A stretch of 40,129 bases of DNA from JAXJYR01 sp964593515 (GCA_964593515.1 CAZQJH010000001.1:1-40129), one strand, 5' to 3'. Positions 1-8,793 are shown, counted from the stretch's first letter. The notes: generated from the sequence alone by a model not told the origin. A program made the numbers and translations.

Positions 1-59
1 AAATAATTATGTGGTTAAAGTTTGTGAAAAATTTAATTTAAGAGATTGTGAAAAAAGCC

Positions 60-88
60 TTAACTTTTACAAATACTAATAGTATAAT
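60..88 (+). promoter_or_regulatory. Probable sigma-A promoter of pta
   Basis: A perfect TATAAT (83-88) lies 31 bases before the pta start. The hexamer at the ideal 17-base spacing (60-65, TTAACT) is a weak -35 match. An AT-rich stretch precedes it. Confidence 0.55.
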
Positions 89-118
89 TATAACGATAGG
101 AAAGCGAGGGTTCTGACA

Positions 119-1090
119 ATGATTAATAAACTTATCGAAAAAATCAAAGGAAAAGGAGTTAGAATTGTTTTCACTGAAGGTAGTGATGAACGTATTTTAG
201 AAGCTGCTGTACGTTTACATAAAGATAACATTTTAGTTCCTGTATTATTAGGAAACCGTGCCGAAATCTTAGGAGTAGCAAATGCTAAAGGTTTTGACGT
301 TGAAGGAATTGAATTATTAGATCCATATGAATATAAAAATATGGAAATGATGGTTGATAGAGTAATTAAATTACGTAAAGGTAAAATGGATGAAGAACAA
401 GCACGTGCTGCTTGTTTAAAAACTAATTTCTTCGGAACAATGTATGTTGAATTAGGTTGTGCTGATGGATTATTAGGTGGAGCTACTTATTCAACTGCTG
501 ATACAGTTCGTCCAGCTTTACAATTAATTAAAACTAAACCAGGAAGTTCAATTGTATCTAGTTGTTTCATTTTAGTTCGTGGTGAAGAACAATTAGTAAT
601 GGGAGATTGTTCAATTAATATTGAACCAAGTGCTGATGATTTAGTAGAAATTACTTTACAAACAGCTAAAACAGTACGTCAATTTGGAATTGAACCAAAT
701 GTAGTATTATTATCTTATTCAACTTTAGGAAGTGCTAAAGGGGCTTCAGTTACTAAAGTTAATGAAGCAGCTACACGTTTAAAACGTATGTCTTTAGACT
801 TTAATGTTGATGGAGAAATGCAATTTGACTGTGCTGTATCTGAAACAGTTGCGGCATTAAAAGCTCCAGGTTCTAGTGTAGCAGGTAAAGCTAATACTTT
901 CATTTTCCCTAACATTGATTCAGGTAACATTGGTTACAAAATTGCTTCACGTTTAGGTGGATATGAAGCTATTGGACCTATCTTACAAGGATTAAATGCA
1001 CCTATTAACGATTTATCTCGTGGATGTAATGCTGAAGAAGTTTACAAGATGGCAATCGTTACAGCTGCTCAAAAATTTATGGATATCTAA
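119..1090 (+). CDS. pta: Phosphate acetyltransferase
   Basis: Interconverts acetyl-CoA and acetyl phosphate in the cytoplasm. With acetate kinase (not in this window) it makes ATP from acetyl-CoA during fermentation. At 323 residues it is the usual size of the short, single-domain Pta. It opens with the typical GVRIVFTEGSDERIL segment near residues 13-27, and keeps the family stretch around the substrate site (LGGATYSTADTVRPALQLI, then SSCFILVRG). The C-terminal block GSSVAGKANTFIFPNIDSGN and the ending GPILQGL...NDLSRGC are classic. The start is an ATG preceded by GGAAAGCGAGGG. It is a single-gene unit with its own promoter and terminator. Family assignment is secure. Phosphotransbutyrylase is a relative but lacks this pattern. 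Confidence 0.95.
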   Translation: MINKLIEKIKGKGVRIVFTEGSDERILEAAVRLHKDNILVPVLLGNRAEILGVANAKGFDVEGIELLDPYEYKNMEMMVDRVIKLRKGKMDEEQARAACLKTNFFGTMYVELGCADGLLGGATYSTADTVRPALQLIKTKPGSSIVSSCFILVRGEEQLVMGDCSINIEPSADDLVEITLQTAKTVRQFGIEPNVVLLSYSTLGSAKGASVTKVNEAATRLKRMSLDFNVDGEMQFDCAVSETVAALKAPGSSVAGKANTFIFPNIDSGNIGYKIASRLGGYEAIGPILQGLNAPINDLSRGCNAEEVYKMAIVTAAQKFMDI

Positions 1091-1092
1091 TA

Positions 1093-1119
1093 AAATGTGT
1101 CTTTATGACACATTTTTTT
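1093..1119 (+). terminator. Intrinsic terminator after pta
   Basis: A perfect 9-base stem (AAATGTGTC at 1093-1101 with GACACATTT at 1107-1115) and a 5-base loop run into a T tract. Confidence 0.85.
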
Positions 1120-1220
1120 ATAACTTTCTTTTTTTAAAAACAAAAAATAGCCTGAAAATTAAAAAAAATTACGATTTTTTATAAAAAAATTCAAAAAGTT
1201 GCATTATTTTTTAAAAAAGG

Positions 1221-1249
1221 TTGTAAAGTGGAAAGAAGTTTAGTACAAT
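1221..1249 (+). promoter_or_regulatory. Sigma-A promoter of the purE operon leader
   Basis: TTGTAA (1221-1226), a 17-base spacer and TACAAT (1244-1249). This predicts transcription starting at about 1255-1256, so the purE message has an untranslated leader of about 140 bases. Confidence 0.75.
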
Positions 1250-1302
1250 GGAAGCGTATGAGAAATACGCAAATTTTAGTAAGTCTTACTTAAGGTCTTA
1301 AG

Positions 1303-1347
1303 ATGAGTCATACGCTAAAAGGTTGTATTTATAAGCGTGCATTTTAA
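1303..1347 (+). CDS. Possible 14-codon leader peptide in the purE attenuator
   Basis: An ATG at 1303 preceded by AAGG (1292-1295) opens a frame reading MSHTLKGCIYKRAF. Its stop codon (1345-1347) lies inside the upstream arm of the terminator hairpin. Ribosome position on it could affect hairpin choice. The frame is short and may be chance; no amino-acid run points to a regulatory signal. Confidence 0.2.
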   Translation: MSHTLKGCIYKRAF

Positions 1348-1374
1348 GCTATGGGCTTACAATGCACTTTTTTT
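1337..1374 (+). terminator. Intrinsic terminator upstream of purE (attenuator)
   Basis: GTGCATT (1337-1343) pairs with AATGCAC (1361-1367). Across one mismatch (T1344/C1360), TAAGC (1345-1349) pairs with GCTTA (1355-1359) around a 5-base loop. Seven T follow. It sits between the purE promoter and the purE ribosome binding site, so it must be conditionally bypassed for the operon to be expressed. Confidence 0.85.
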
Positions 1375-1395
1375 ATTATCAAGGAGGAAAAATCT

Positions 1396-1896
1396 ATGTG
1401 TGAAACAAAACCTTTGGTTGCAGTGGTGATGGGTTCTCGTTCTGATTTACCTACAATGCAAGCATGCTTCGATCAATTAAAAGAATTTGATATTCCATTT
1501 GTTGCATATGCATTATCTGCCCATCGTACCCCAAACGAAGTTATCGAATTAGCTGAAAATGCTAAGGATAAAGGAATTAAAGTGATTATTGCTGCGGCTG
1601 GAGGAGCTGCTCATTTAGGTGGAGTTATTGCTTCTTCAACAACCCTACCAGTAGTAGCAGTACCAATTCAAACTAGTGCTTTAGGTGGAATGGATTCATT
1701 ATTATCTACAGTACAAATGCCAGGAGGAATTCCAGTAGCTACTGTAGCAATTGGTAAAGCAGGAGCTAAAAATGCGGCAATTTTAGCGGCACAAATGATT
1801 GCTTTAAGCGATGAAACATTAGTGCAAAAATTAGTCGAATTTAAACAAGCAATGGCTGAAAAAGTGAAAAATGATGCAGTAATTGAAATAGCATAG
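1396..1896 (+). CDS. purE: N5-carboxyaminoimidazole ribonucleotide mutase, PurE class I
   Basis: Moves the carboxyl group in N5-CAIR to give CAIR, a middle step of IMP synthesis. The 166-residue protein carries the class I signatures: GSRSD near residues 13-17, SAHRTP near 43-48, then AAAGGAAHLGGVIAS and MPGGIPVATVAIG. The start is the ATG at 1396, seven bases after AAGGAGG. An in-frame ATG at 1351 would put the start inside the loop of the upstream terminator and has no ribosome binding site. No purK lies nearby, although class I PurE normally works with it; it may be elsewhere. PurL starts 13 bases downstream, so the two are co-transcribed. The GGVIAS variation of the usual LPGM motif is mild. 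Confidence 0.92.
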   Translation: MCETKPLVAVVMGSRSDLPTMQACFDQLKEFDIPFVAYALSAHRTPNEVIELAENAKDKGIKVIIAAAGGAAHLGGVIASSTTLPVVAVPIQTSALGGMDSLLSTVQMPGGIPVATVAIGKAGAKNAAILAAQMIALSDETLVQKLVEFKQAMAEKVKNDAVIEIA

Positions 1897-1909
1897 ATAG
1901 GAGATAAAG

Positions 1910-4900
1910 ATGAATAAACGTATTTTCGTTAAGAAAAAAGAAGCTTTTAGGGTTGAAGCTGATTCAATGTATCGTGAATTAAAACAAAACCTTAATTTAA
2001 CTACTTTAAGTGGTGTAACATTATATAACGTATATGATGTATTTAATTGTGATGATCAAGATATTGCTTTATTAAAAGCTAAAGTATTATCTGAAATTGT
2101 TACGGATGAAGTATTTGATGAAGTAGATTTAACTAATAAACAATATATTGCTTATGAATGCTTACCAGGACAATATGACCAAAGAGCAGATAGTGCCCAA
2201 CAATGTTTAATGTTATTAAATAATAAAGCAGATGTTGTAATTAAAAGTGGACGTATTGTTATTTTAGAAGGGGAAGTTAGTTTAGCTCAAATTGAAGATG
2301 TTAAAGGATACTTAATTAACCCGGTTGAAATGCGTGAAAAAGATTTAAATGTCTTAGAAAATGAAGAAGATGTGGAAATTGAACCAGTACCAGTTTTAGA
2401 AGGTTTCACAACTTTAAGTGTTGAAGGATTAGAAGCTTTACGTCAAGAACAAGGTCTTGCTATGACTTTAGCTGATTTACAACACGTTCAAAATTACTTT
2501 AAAGATGAAGAAAAACGTGATTTAACTTTAACTGAATTAAAAGTATTAGATACATACTGGTCTGACCACTGTCGTCATACTACTTTTGAAACAGTATTAA
2601 AATCAATTCAATTTGATAGTGCTAATTTCAATGAAGAATTACAAAAAGCTTATGATTTATATTTAGAAATGCGTAAAGATTTAGGACGTGAAGCAAAACC
2701 AGAAACGTTAATGGATATGGCTAGTATTTGTGGTAAATATTTACGTAAACATGGAAAATTAGATGACTTAGAAGTAAGTGATGAAATCAATGCTTGTTCA
2801 ATCGAAGTTAAAGTTGATGTTGATGGTGAAGAACAAGATTGGTTATTAATGTTTAAAAATGAAACACATAACCACCCAACGGAAATTGAACCATTTGGGG
2901 GAGCTAGTACTTGTGTAGGGGGAGCAATTCGTGACCCATTATCAGGAAGAAGTTATGTATATCAAGCAATGCGTATTACTGGAGCCGGTGATATTACTAA
3001 AGATTTAAAAGATACTTTAGCTAATAAATTACCACAATCACGTATTTCTAAAGGAGCTGCTAATGGTTATTCTTCTTATGGTAACCAAATTGGTTTAGCT
3101 ACTACTTATGTTAAAGAAATTTATGATGATGGTTATGTAGCTAAACGTATGGAAGTAGGAGCGGTAGTTGGAGCTGCCCCTAAAGCTAATGTTGTACGTA
3201 AAAAACCAGCGGCTGGTGATATTGTTGTTTTAATTGGAGGAGCTACTGGACGTGATGGAGTTGGAGGAGCTACTGGTTCTAGTAAAGAACATAATGATTC
3301 TTCTTTAACTAAATGTTCAAGTGAAGTTCAAAAAGGAAATGCCCCAATTGAACGTAAATTACAACGTTTATTTAGAAATCCAAACTGTACAAGATTAATT
3401 AAAAAAGCTAATGACTTTGGAGCTGGAGGAGTTAGTGTTGCTGTTGGTGAATTAGCTGATGGTTTAATTATTGACTTAGATCAAGTTCCAGTAAAATATA
3501 AAGGTTTATCAGGTACTGAATTAGCAATCAGTGAATCACAAGAACGTATGGCAGTTTTAATTGAAGCTAAAGACTTTGATGAATTTAAACAATATGCTTA
3601 TGAAGAAAACTTAGATGCTTGTATTGTAGCTAAAGTTAGTGAAGAACCTCGTTTAGTAATGTATTTCCAAGGAAATAAAATTGTTGATATGTCACGTGCT
3701 TTCTTAGATACTAATGGAGTTAGAGGAATGCAAGATGTAGTTATTAAAGCTGGATTAGAAAGTGTTAATCCATTTAAAGCTAGCGTTGATAACATTCGTG
3801 ATAACTTACAACAAGCTAATGTGGCATCACAAATTGGAATGGCCGAAATGTTTGATGCTTCAATTGGTAAATCAACGGTATTAATGCCATTTGGAGGTAA
3901 ATATCAATTAAGTGAAACTGAAGGTTCAGTACAAAAATTACCAGTATTTGGTTTCACTAATACATGTAGTGTGATGACTCATGGATATAATCCAGCTATT
4001 TCTAAATATTCACCATATTTAGGAGCTGCTTATTCAGTTGTGGAAGCTTTAGCTAGAGTTACTGCTTTAGGAGCTGATTACAAAACATGTCGTTTATCAA
4101 ACCAAGAATACTTTGAACGTTTAAATGATGATAGTGAAAAATGGGGAAAACCAACTCAAGCTTTATTAGGATTAATTGAAGCTCAAATGGCTTTTGAAAC
4201 TCCAGCTATCGGTGGTAAAGACTCAATGTCAGGTACTTTTAAAGATATTAGTGTACCACCTACATTAATTACTTTTGCGGTAACATGCGAAAAAGTAGAT
4301 AATATTATTTCAACTGAATTAAAAAATACTAATTCATACTTATACTATGTAAAACATACACCTAAAGCTAATATGGCAGTTAACTATGATCAAGTTAAAG
4401 CTAACTTCGATAAAGTAAGAAAAGTTATGTTAGAAGGTAAAGTTTTAAGTGCTGCTAGTGTTAAATTCGGTGGTATTAGTGAAACTTTATGTAAGATGAG
4501 TTTCGGTAATAAGATTGGATTAAATGTTCAAACTAGTGAAAACTTATATGATTTATCAATTGGTTCAATTATTTTAGAAACAAGTGAAAAAATTGATGAT
4601 GCTGATTTCATCTTATTAGGTACAACTAATGATAGTAAAGAAATTTGCTTAAATAATGAAACAATTGCTATTGATGAAGCAATTGATGTATGGTGTGCTA
4701 AATATGATAAATTATATCCAATGATTACCGATAAAGATTTAGGTAAGATTTCAACACCATTATATGTTGATGATAGTGAAAAACATGCAACTAAAAAATA
4801 TGATAAAGTAAAAGTTTTAATTCCAGTATTCCCTGGTCAAAACTGTGAATATGATACTAAACAACAATTTGAAAGAGCTGGTGGAGATGTGGAAATTTAT

Positions 4901-5605
4901 GTCTTCAACAACCTTAATGTTGAAAGTATTAAAAAATCAATTGATGAATTAGCGGCTAAAATTAAAGAAGCACAAATCTTAATGGTTGTTGGTGGATTCT
5001 CAAGTGGAGATGAACCAGATGGTAGTGGTAAATTTATTGCCAACATTTTATCAAATGCAACAGTTAATGCTGCTGTTCAAGAAATGTTAGCTAATGATGG
5101 ATTAATCTTAGGTATTTGTAATGGATTCCAAGCTTTAATTAAATCAGGATTATTACCATATGGTAATATTGAAGAATTAAATGTTGATTCACCTACTTTA
5201 TTTAGAAATAATATTAACCGTCACGTATCACATATTGCTAATACTAGAGTGGTATCAAATAAATCACCTTGGTTAAAAGATTTAAATCCAGGTGATACAT
5301 ACTCAATTGCTATGTCTCATGGAGAAGGTAAATTTGTTTGTAGCGAAGAAGTTGCCCAACAATTATTTGAAAATGGACAAGTTGCAACACAATATGTTGA
5401 TTTAGATGGTGATCCAACTATGAATGGAGCTTATAACTTAAATGGTTCTACTTATGCAATTGAAGGTATTACATCATTAGATGGAAGAATCTTCGGTAAG
5501 ATGGGACACAGTGAACGTTATGAAGATGGATTATTCAAAAATATCGATGGTGAAAAAATGCAAAATATTTTCCGTAATGGAATTAACTACTTTAAAAACA
5601 GATAG
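1910..5605 (+). CDS. purL: Phosphoribosylformylglycinamidine synthase, single-chain PurL
   Basis: ATP- and glutamine-dependent conversion of FGAR to FGAM. At 1231 residues it is the large form with the PurS-like, synthetase and glutaminase parts in one chain, unlike the separate purS/purQ/purL of Bacillus. An N-terminal PurS-like region comes first, followed by the synthetase core starting near NETHNHPTEIEPFGGAS (from residue 317), GVGGATGSS, and NDFGAGGVSVAVGELADGL. The C-terminal class I glutamine amidotransferase begins near residue 965 (LIPVFPGQNCEYDT). Its nucleophile Cys1070 is in GICNGFQ and its His1137 is in SHGEGKF. A GGAG site precedes the ATG. PurE ends 13 bases upstream and purM starts 11 bases downstream. 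Confidence 0.96.
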   Translation: MNKRIFVKKKEAFRVEADSMYRELKQNLNLTTLSGVTLYNVYDVFNCDDQDIALLKAKVLSEIVTDEVFDEVDLTNKQYIAYECLPGQYDQRADSAQQCLMLLNNKADVVIKSGRIVILEGEVSLAQIEDVKGYLINPVEMREKDLNVLENEEDVEIEPVPVLEGFTTLSVEGLEALRQEQGLAMTLADLQHVQNYFKDEEKRDLTLTELKVLDTYWSDHCRHTTFETVLKSIQFDSANFNEELQKAYDLYLEMRKDLGREAKPETLMDMASICGKYLRKHGKLDDLEVSDEINACSIEVKVDVDGEEQDWLLMFKNETHNHPTEIEPFGGASTCVGGAIRDPLSGRSYVYQAMRITGAGDITKDLKDTLANKLPQSRISKGAANGYSSYGNQIGLATTYVKEIYDDGYVAKRMEVGAVVGAAPKANVVRKKPAAGDIVVLIGGATGRDGVGGATGSSKEHNDSSLTKCSSEVQKGNAPIERKLQRLFRNPNCTRLIKKANDFGAGGVSVAVGELADGLIIDLDQVPVKYKGLSGTELAISESQERMAVLIEAKDFDEFKQYAYEENLDACIVAKVSEEPRLVMYFQGNKIVDMSRAFLDTNGVRGMQDVVIKAGLESVNPFKASVDNIRDNLQQANVASQIGMAEMFDASIGKSTVLMPFGGKYQLSETEGSVQKLPVFGFTNTCSVMTHGYNPAISKYSPYLGAAYSVVEALARVTALGADYKTCRLSNQEYFERLNDDSEKWGKPTQALLGLIEAQMAFETPAIGGKDSMSGTFKDISVPPTLITFAVTCEKVDNIISTELKNTNSYLYYVKHTPKANMAVNYDQVKANFDKVRKVMLEGKVLSAASVKFGGISETLCKMSFGNKIGLNVQTSENLYDLSIGSIILETSEKIDDADFILLGTTNDSKEICLNNETIAIDEAIDVWCAKYDKLYPMITDKDLGKISTPLYVDDSEKHATKKYDKVKVLIPVFPGQNCEYDTKQQFERAGGDVEIYVFNNLNVESIKKSIDELAAKIKEAQILMVVGGFSSGDEPDGSGKFIANILSNATVNAAVQEMLANDGLILGICNGFQALIKSGLLPYGNIEELNVDSPTLFRNNINRHVSHIANTRVVSNKSPWLKDLNPGDTYSIAMSHGEGKFVCSEEVAQQLFENGQVATQYVDLDGDPTMNGAYNLNGSTYAIEGITSLDGRIFGKMGHSERYEDGLFKNIDGEKMQNIFRNGINYFKNR

Positions 5606-5616
5606 GAGATACAATA

Positions 5617-6651
5617 ATGAGTGAAAAATATAGAGAAGCTGGAGTCGATTTAGAAGCCGGTTATGAATCAGTGCGTTTAATTAAAAGTCATGTCGCACGT
5701 ACTAAAGTAAAAGGAGCAATTGATTCAATTGGTGCTTTTGGAGGAATGTTTGATTTATCAGCATATAATATGAAAGAACCAGTTTTAGTATCAGGAACTG
5801 ATGGAGTTGGTACTAAATTAATGTTAGCTTTTGAAATGGATAAACATGACACAATTGGTATTGATGCGGTAGCAATGTGTGTTAATGATGTTTTAGTTCA
5901 AGGAGCAATGCCTATTTTCTTCTTAGATTACTTAGCTGTAGGTAAAAACGAACCAAAGAAAATTGAACAATTAGTTAAAGGGGTAGCAGATGGATGTGTA
6001 ATGTCTGAATGTGCCTTAATTGGTGGAGAAACAGCTGAAATGCCTGATATGTATGATGTTAATCATTATGATATTGCTGGTTTCTGTGTAGGAGCTGTTG
6101 ATAAATGTAACTTATTAGATGGACAAAAAATTGCTCCAGGACAAGTATTAGTTGGATTACCTAGTAGTGGAGTTCACTCTAATGGTTTCTCATTAGTTCG
6201 TAAAGTATTATTAAAAGATGCTAAGTTAGATTTACATCAAACTTATGATGGACTTGATGGACAATTATTAGGGGATGTTTTATTAACTCCAACTAAAATT
6301 TATGTTAAAGCAATTAAACATTTATTAAACAAAGGAATTGATATTAAAGGAATGTCACACATTACTGGTGGAGGATTCTATGAAAATGTTCCTAGAATGT
6401 TGAAAGAAGGACAAGGGGTAACAATTGACTTAAATTCATACCCACGTAAACCAATTTTTGATTTCATTGCGAAAACTGGAGATATTGAAGTGAAAGAAAT
6501 GTGTAATGTCTTCAATATGGGAATTGGATTTATGATGGCTTTAGATCCAAATGATGTTGATACTGTTTTAAATGAATTGAAATCAATTGGTGAAGATGCT
6601 TATGTTATTGGGGAAGTAACTACTTCTGGAAGTGTGGATATCAAATGGTAA
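5617..6651 (+). CDS. purM: Phosphoribosylformylglycinamidine cyclo-ligase (AIR synthetase)
   Basis: Closes the imidazole ring: FGAM plus ATP gives AIR. The 344-residue length matches the family. Recognisable are the start region (YREAGVDLEAG), GTDGVGTKL near residue 60, the acidic nucleotide-binding segment GGETAEMPDMY and HITGGGFYENVPR. Its start follows GGAG closely after purL. Its last bases overlap purN by 7 bases, suggesting translational coupling. Made next to PurL, its substrate supplier; PurE, whose substrate derives from PurM's product, is first in the same operon. Confidence 0.96.
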   Translation: MSEKYREAGVDLEAGYESVRLIKSHVARTKVKGAIDSIGAFGGMFDLSAYNMKEPVLVSGTDGVGTKLMLAFEMDKHDTIGIDAVAMCVNDVLVQGAMPIFFLDYLAVGKNEPKKIEQLVKGVADGCVMSECALIGGETAEMPDMYDVNHYDIAGFCVGAVDKCNLLDGQKIAPGQVLVGLPSSGVHSNGFSLVRKVLLKDAKLDLHQTYDGLDGQLLGDVLLTPTKIYVKAIKHLLNKGIDIKGMSHITGGGFYENVPRMLKEGQGVTIDLNSYPRKPIFDFIAKTGDIEVKEMCNVFNMGIGFMMALDPNDVDTVLNELKSIGEDAYVIGEVTTSGSVDIKW

Positions 6652-7229
6652 AAATAGCTATTTTTGCTTCAGGTAGTGGAACTAACTTTGAAAATATTAT
6701 TAATGCAATCAACAATAAAACAATTCACGACATTAGTTGTGAATTGTTAGTTGTTGATAAAGAAAATGCTTATGCAATCGAAAGAGCTAAAAAGTTAGGA
6801 ATTGAATGGGTTTATGTTAATCCTAAAGCTTATGAAAATAAAGAAGCATATGAAACTTATATTATGAGCTTATTACAAGCTAAAGGAATTGATTTAATTG
6901 TTTTAGCTGGTTATATGCGTTATATTGGTCAAGTATTACTAACTAATTATCCTGATCGTATTATTAATATTCATCCAGCTTATTTACCTTCATTCCCTGG
7001 AGCTCATGGGATTTTAGATGCTTATGAAGCTAAAGTGGAATATAGTGGTGTAAGTGTACATTATGTTGATGAAGGTGTTGATACCGGTGAAATTATTATG
7101 CAAGAAAAGGTTAAATTAGAACCTAGTTATACTTTAGAAGCATTTGAAGAAGCAATTCATGCAAAAGAATATGATTTATATCCACGTGCATTACAATATG
7201 TATGTGATAAGATAAAGGAGGAATGCTAA
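6645..7229 (+). CDS. purN: Phosphoribosylglycinamide formyltransferase (folate-dependent)
   Basis: Transfers a formyl group from 10-formyl-tetrahydrofolate to GAR. The 194-residue protein has the phosphate-binding start FASGSGTNFENI. The catalytic triad matches the family: Asn108 and His110 in INIHPAYLPSFPGAH, and Asp146 in DEGVDTGEI. The ATG at 6645 lies within the end of purM. PurN acts earlier in the pathway than PurL, so gene order does not follow reaction order. The stop codon is immediately followed by the purH start. Confidence 0.95.
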   Translation: MVKIAIFASGSGTNFENIINAINNKTIHDISCELLVVDKENAYAIERAKKLGIEWVYVNPKAYENKEAYETYIMSLLQAKGIDLIVLAGYMRYIGQVLLTNYPDRIINIHPAYLPSFPGAHGILDAYEAKVEYSGVSVHYVDEGVDTGEIIMQEKVKLEPSYTLEAFEEAIHAKEYDLYPRALQYVCDKIKEEC

Positions 7230-8756
7230 ATGAAAAGAGCATTAGTAAGTGTATCAGATAAAACTAATTTAGTTGAATTTGTGTCTGGTTTAGTTGAATT
7301 AGGATATGAAATTATTTCAACTGGTGGAACTAAAAAAGCTTTAGAAGCAGCTGGTATTAAAACCATTGGAATTAGTGAAATCACCGGATTTCCTGAAATT
7401 ATGGATGGACGTGTAAAAACATTACATCCTAAAGTACATGGAGCTTTATTATGTGTTAGAGATAATCCTGAACATGTAGCTCAACTTAAAGAATTAAATA
7501 TTGACTATATTGATTTAGTATGTGTTAACTTATATCCATTTAAAGAAACAGTTCAAAAAGAAGGAGTAACTCACGAAGAAATCATTGAAAATATTGATAT
7601 CGGTGGTCCTAGTATGTTACGTAGTGCTTCTAAAAACTATGCTTCAATTCCCGTAATTGTTGATCCTAACGATTACGAAATGGTATTAACTGAATTAAGA
7701 AATGGTGATACAACATTCGCAACAAGAGAAAAATTAGCTGCTAAAGTATTCCGTCATACTGCTAGTTATGATGCAATGATTGCGGATTACTTAACTAAGA
7801 AAACTGATGAAAAATATCCAGAAAAATTAACAATCACTTTTGATAAAGTTCAAGATTTACGTTATGGAGAAAACCCTCATCAATCAGCAGCTTTCTATAA
7901 AGCAACTAAGAGTGCTTATTCAATTGCGAATGCTAAACAATTACATGGTAAAGAATTATCATACAATAATATCCAAGATGGAAATGCAGGTATTGAAATT
8001 TTAAAAGAATTCAAGGAAATTGCAGTAGTAGCTTTAAAACATATGAACCCATGTGGAGTTGGTTTAGGAAGTAGTTTAGAAGAAGCTTGGGATAAAGCTT
8101 ATGAAGCTGACCCAATTTCAATTTTTGGTGGAATTGTTGCTACTAACCAAGTTATTAATAAAGCTGTAGCAGAAAAAATGTCTAAGATTTTCTTAGAAAT
8201 CATTATTGCTCCAGGGTTTGACGATGATGCTTTTGAAATTTTAACGCAAAAGAAAAATATTCGTTTAATGCAATTAGATACTAGTTTAGATGTTAATTGT
8301 AAAGTTAAATATACTAATGTAAATGATGGTTTATTAGTTCAAGATATTGATGATCATGAATTATCAATTGATGATTTAGAATGTGTTACTGATCGTAAAC
8401 CAACTCAAGAAGAATTAGAACAAATGATGTTTGCTTGGAAAGTTGTGAAACATGTGAAATCTAATGCGATTGTATTAGTTAAAGACAATATGACAATTGG
8501 AGTGGGAGCTGGTCAAATGAACCGTGTTGGAGCAGCTAAGATTGCAATTGAACAAGCTGGTGAAAAAGCTAATGGTTCAATTATGGGTAGTGATGCTTTC
8601 TTCCCAATGCCAGATACGGTAGAAGCAGCTGTAGCAGCTGGAGTTAAAGCAATTATTCAACCAGGTGGTTCAATTAAAGATCAATTATCAATTGATGTAT
8701 GTAATGAACATGGTATTGCCATGGTCTTTACTAAAGTAAGACACTTTAAACACTAA
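7230..8756 (+). CDS. purH: Bifunctional AICAR formyltransferase / IMP cyclohydrolase
   Basis: Performs the last two steps of IMP synthesis. The 508-residue protein has the N-terminal IMP cyclohydrolase domain (EIISTGGTKKAL, GFPEIMDGRVKTLHPKVHG). The C-terminal transformylase domain starts near DLRYGENPHQSAAFY, carries the catalytic Lys270-His271 pair in LKHMNPCG, and ends with SDAFFPMPD and IQPGGSIKD. AAGGAGG within the end of purN serves as its ribosome binding site, with zero bases between the purN stop and this start. It is the last gene of the operon and is followed by a strong terminator. purF, purD, purC, purK and purB are not in this window. Confidence 0.96.
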   Translation: MKRALVSVSDKTNLVEFVSGLVELGYEIISTGGTKKALEAAGIKTIGISEITGFPEIMDGRVKTLHPKVHGALLCVRDNPEHVAQLKELNIDYIDLVCVNLYPFKETVQKEGVTHEEIIENIDIGGPSMLRSASKNYASIPVIVDPNDYEMVLTELRNGDTTFATREKLAAKVFRHTASYDAMIADYLTKKTDEKYPEKLTITFDKVQDLRYGENPHQSAAFYKATKSAYSIANAKQLHGKELSYNNIQDGNAGIEILKEFKEIAVVALKHMNPCGVGLGSSLEEAWDKAYEADPISIFGGIVATNQVINKAVAEKMSKIFLEIIIAPGFDDDAFEILTQKKNIRLMQLDTSLDVNCKVKYTNVNDGLLVQDIDDHELSIDDLECVTDRKPTQEELEQMMFAWKVVKHVKSNAIVLVKDNMTIGVGAGQMNRVGAAKIAIEQAGEKANGSIMGSDAFFPMPDTVEAAVAAGVKAIIQPGGSIKDQLSIDVCNEHGIAMVFTKVRHFKH

Positions 8757-8758
8757 TC

Positions 8759-8785
8759 AAAAGCTTGTATTATACAAGCTTTTTT
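8759..8785 (+). terminator. Intrinsic terminator of the purine operon
   Basis: A perfect 11-base stem (8759-8769 with 8773-8783) with a 3-base loop, ending in T residues. Confidence 0.88.
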
Positions 8786-8793
8786 ACCGTGTT

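Larger units (their letters stand above)
1253..1374 (+). promoter_or_regulatory. Candidate attenuator/riboswitch leader of the purE operon (unrecognised class)
   Basis: The leader holds mutually exclusive pairings. Segment 1253-1260 (AGCGTATG) is complementary to 1309-1316 (CATACGCT), but can instead close a local hairpin with ATACGC at 1265-1270. Two small hairpins follow: AGTAA/TTACT (1278-1290), and CTTAAG (1289-1294) with CTTAAG (1297-1302). Segment 1297-1305 (CTTAAGATG) can pair over 9 positions, one G-U, with 1340-1348 (CATTTTAAG). The latter is the upstream arm of the terminator at 1337-1374, so this is a plausible antiterminator. I find none of the conserved cores of the guanine, PRPP or ZTP riboswitches. 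Structure is seen in the sequence; ligand and mechanism are unknown. The first bases of 1253-1260 may fall just before the transcription start, which would shorten the long-range helix. Confidence 0.6.

Noticed and set aside
1258..1293. Eleven-codon frame (MRNTQILVSLT) at the beginning of the purE leader
   Set aside because: Its ATG is only a few bases after the predicted transcription start, so it would have no ribosome binding site in the message.
1253..1320. Guanine, PRPP or ZTP riboswitch before purE
   Set aside because: The TTTCTACC core of guanine aptamers, the conserved ykkC-type blocks and the paired ZTP motifs could not be found by eye. Kept only as an unclassified leader.
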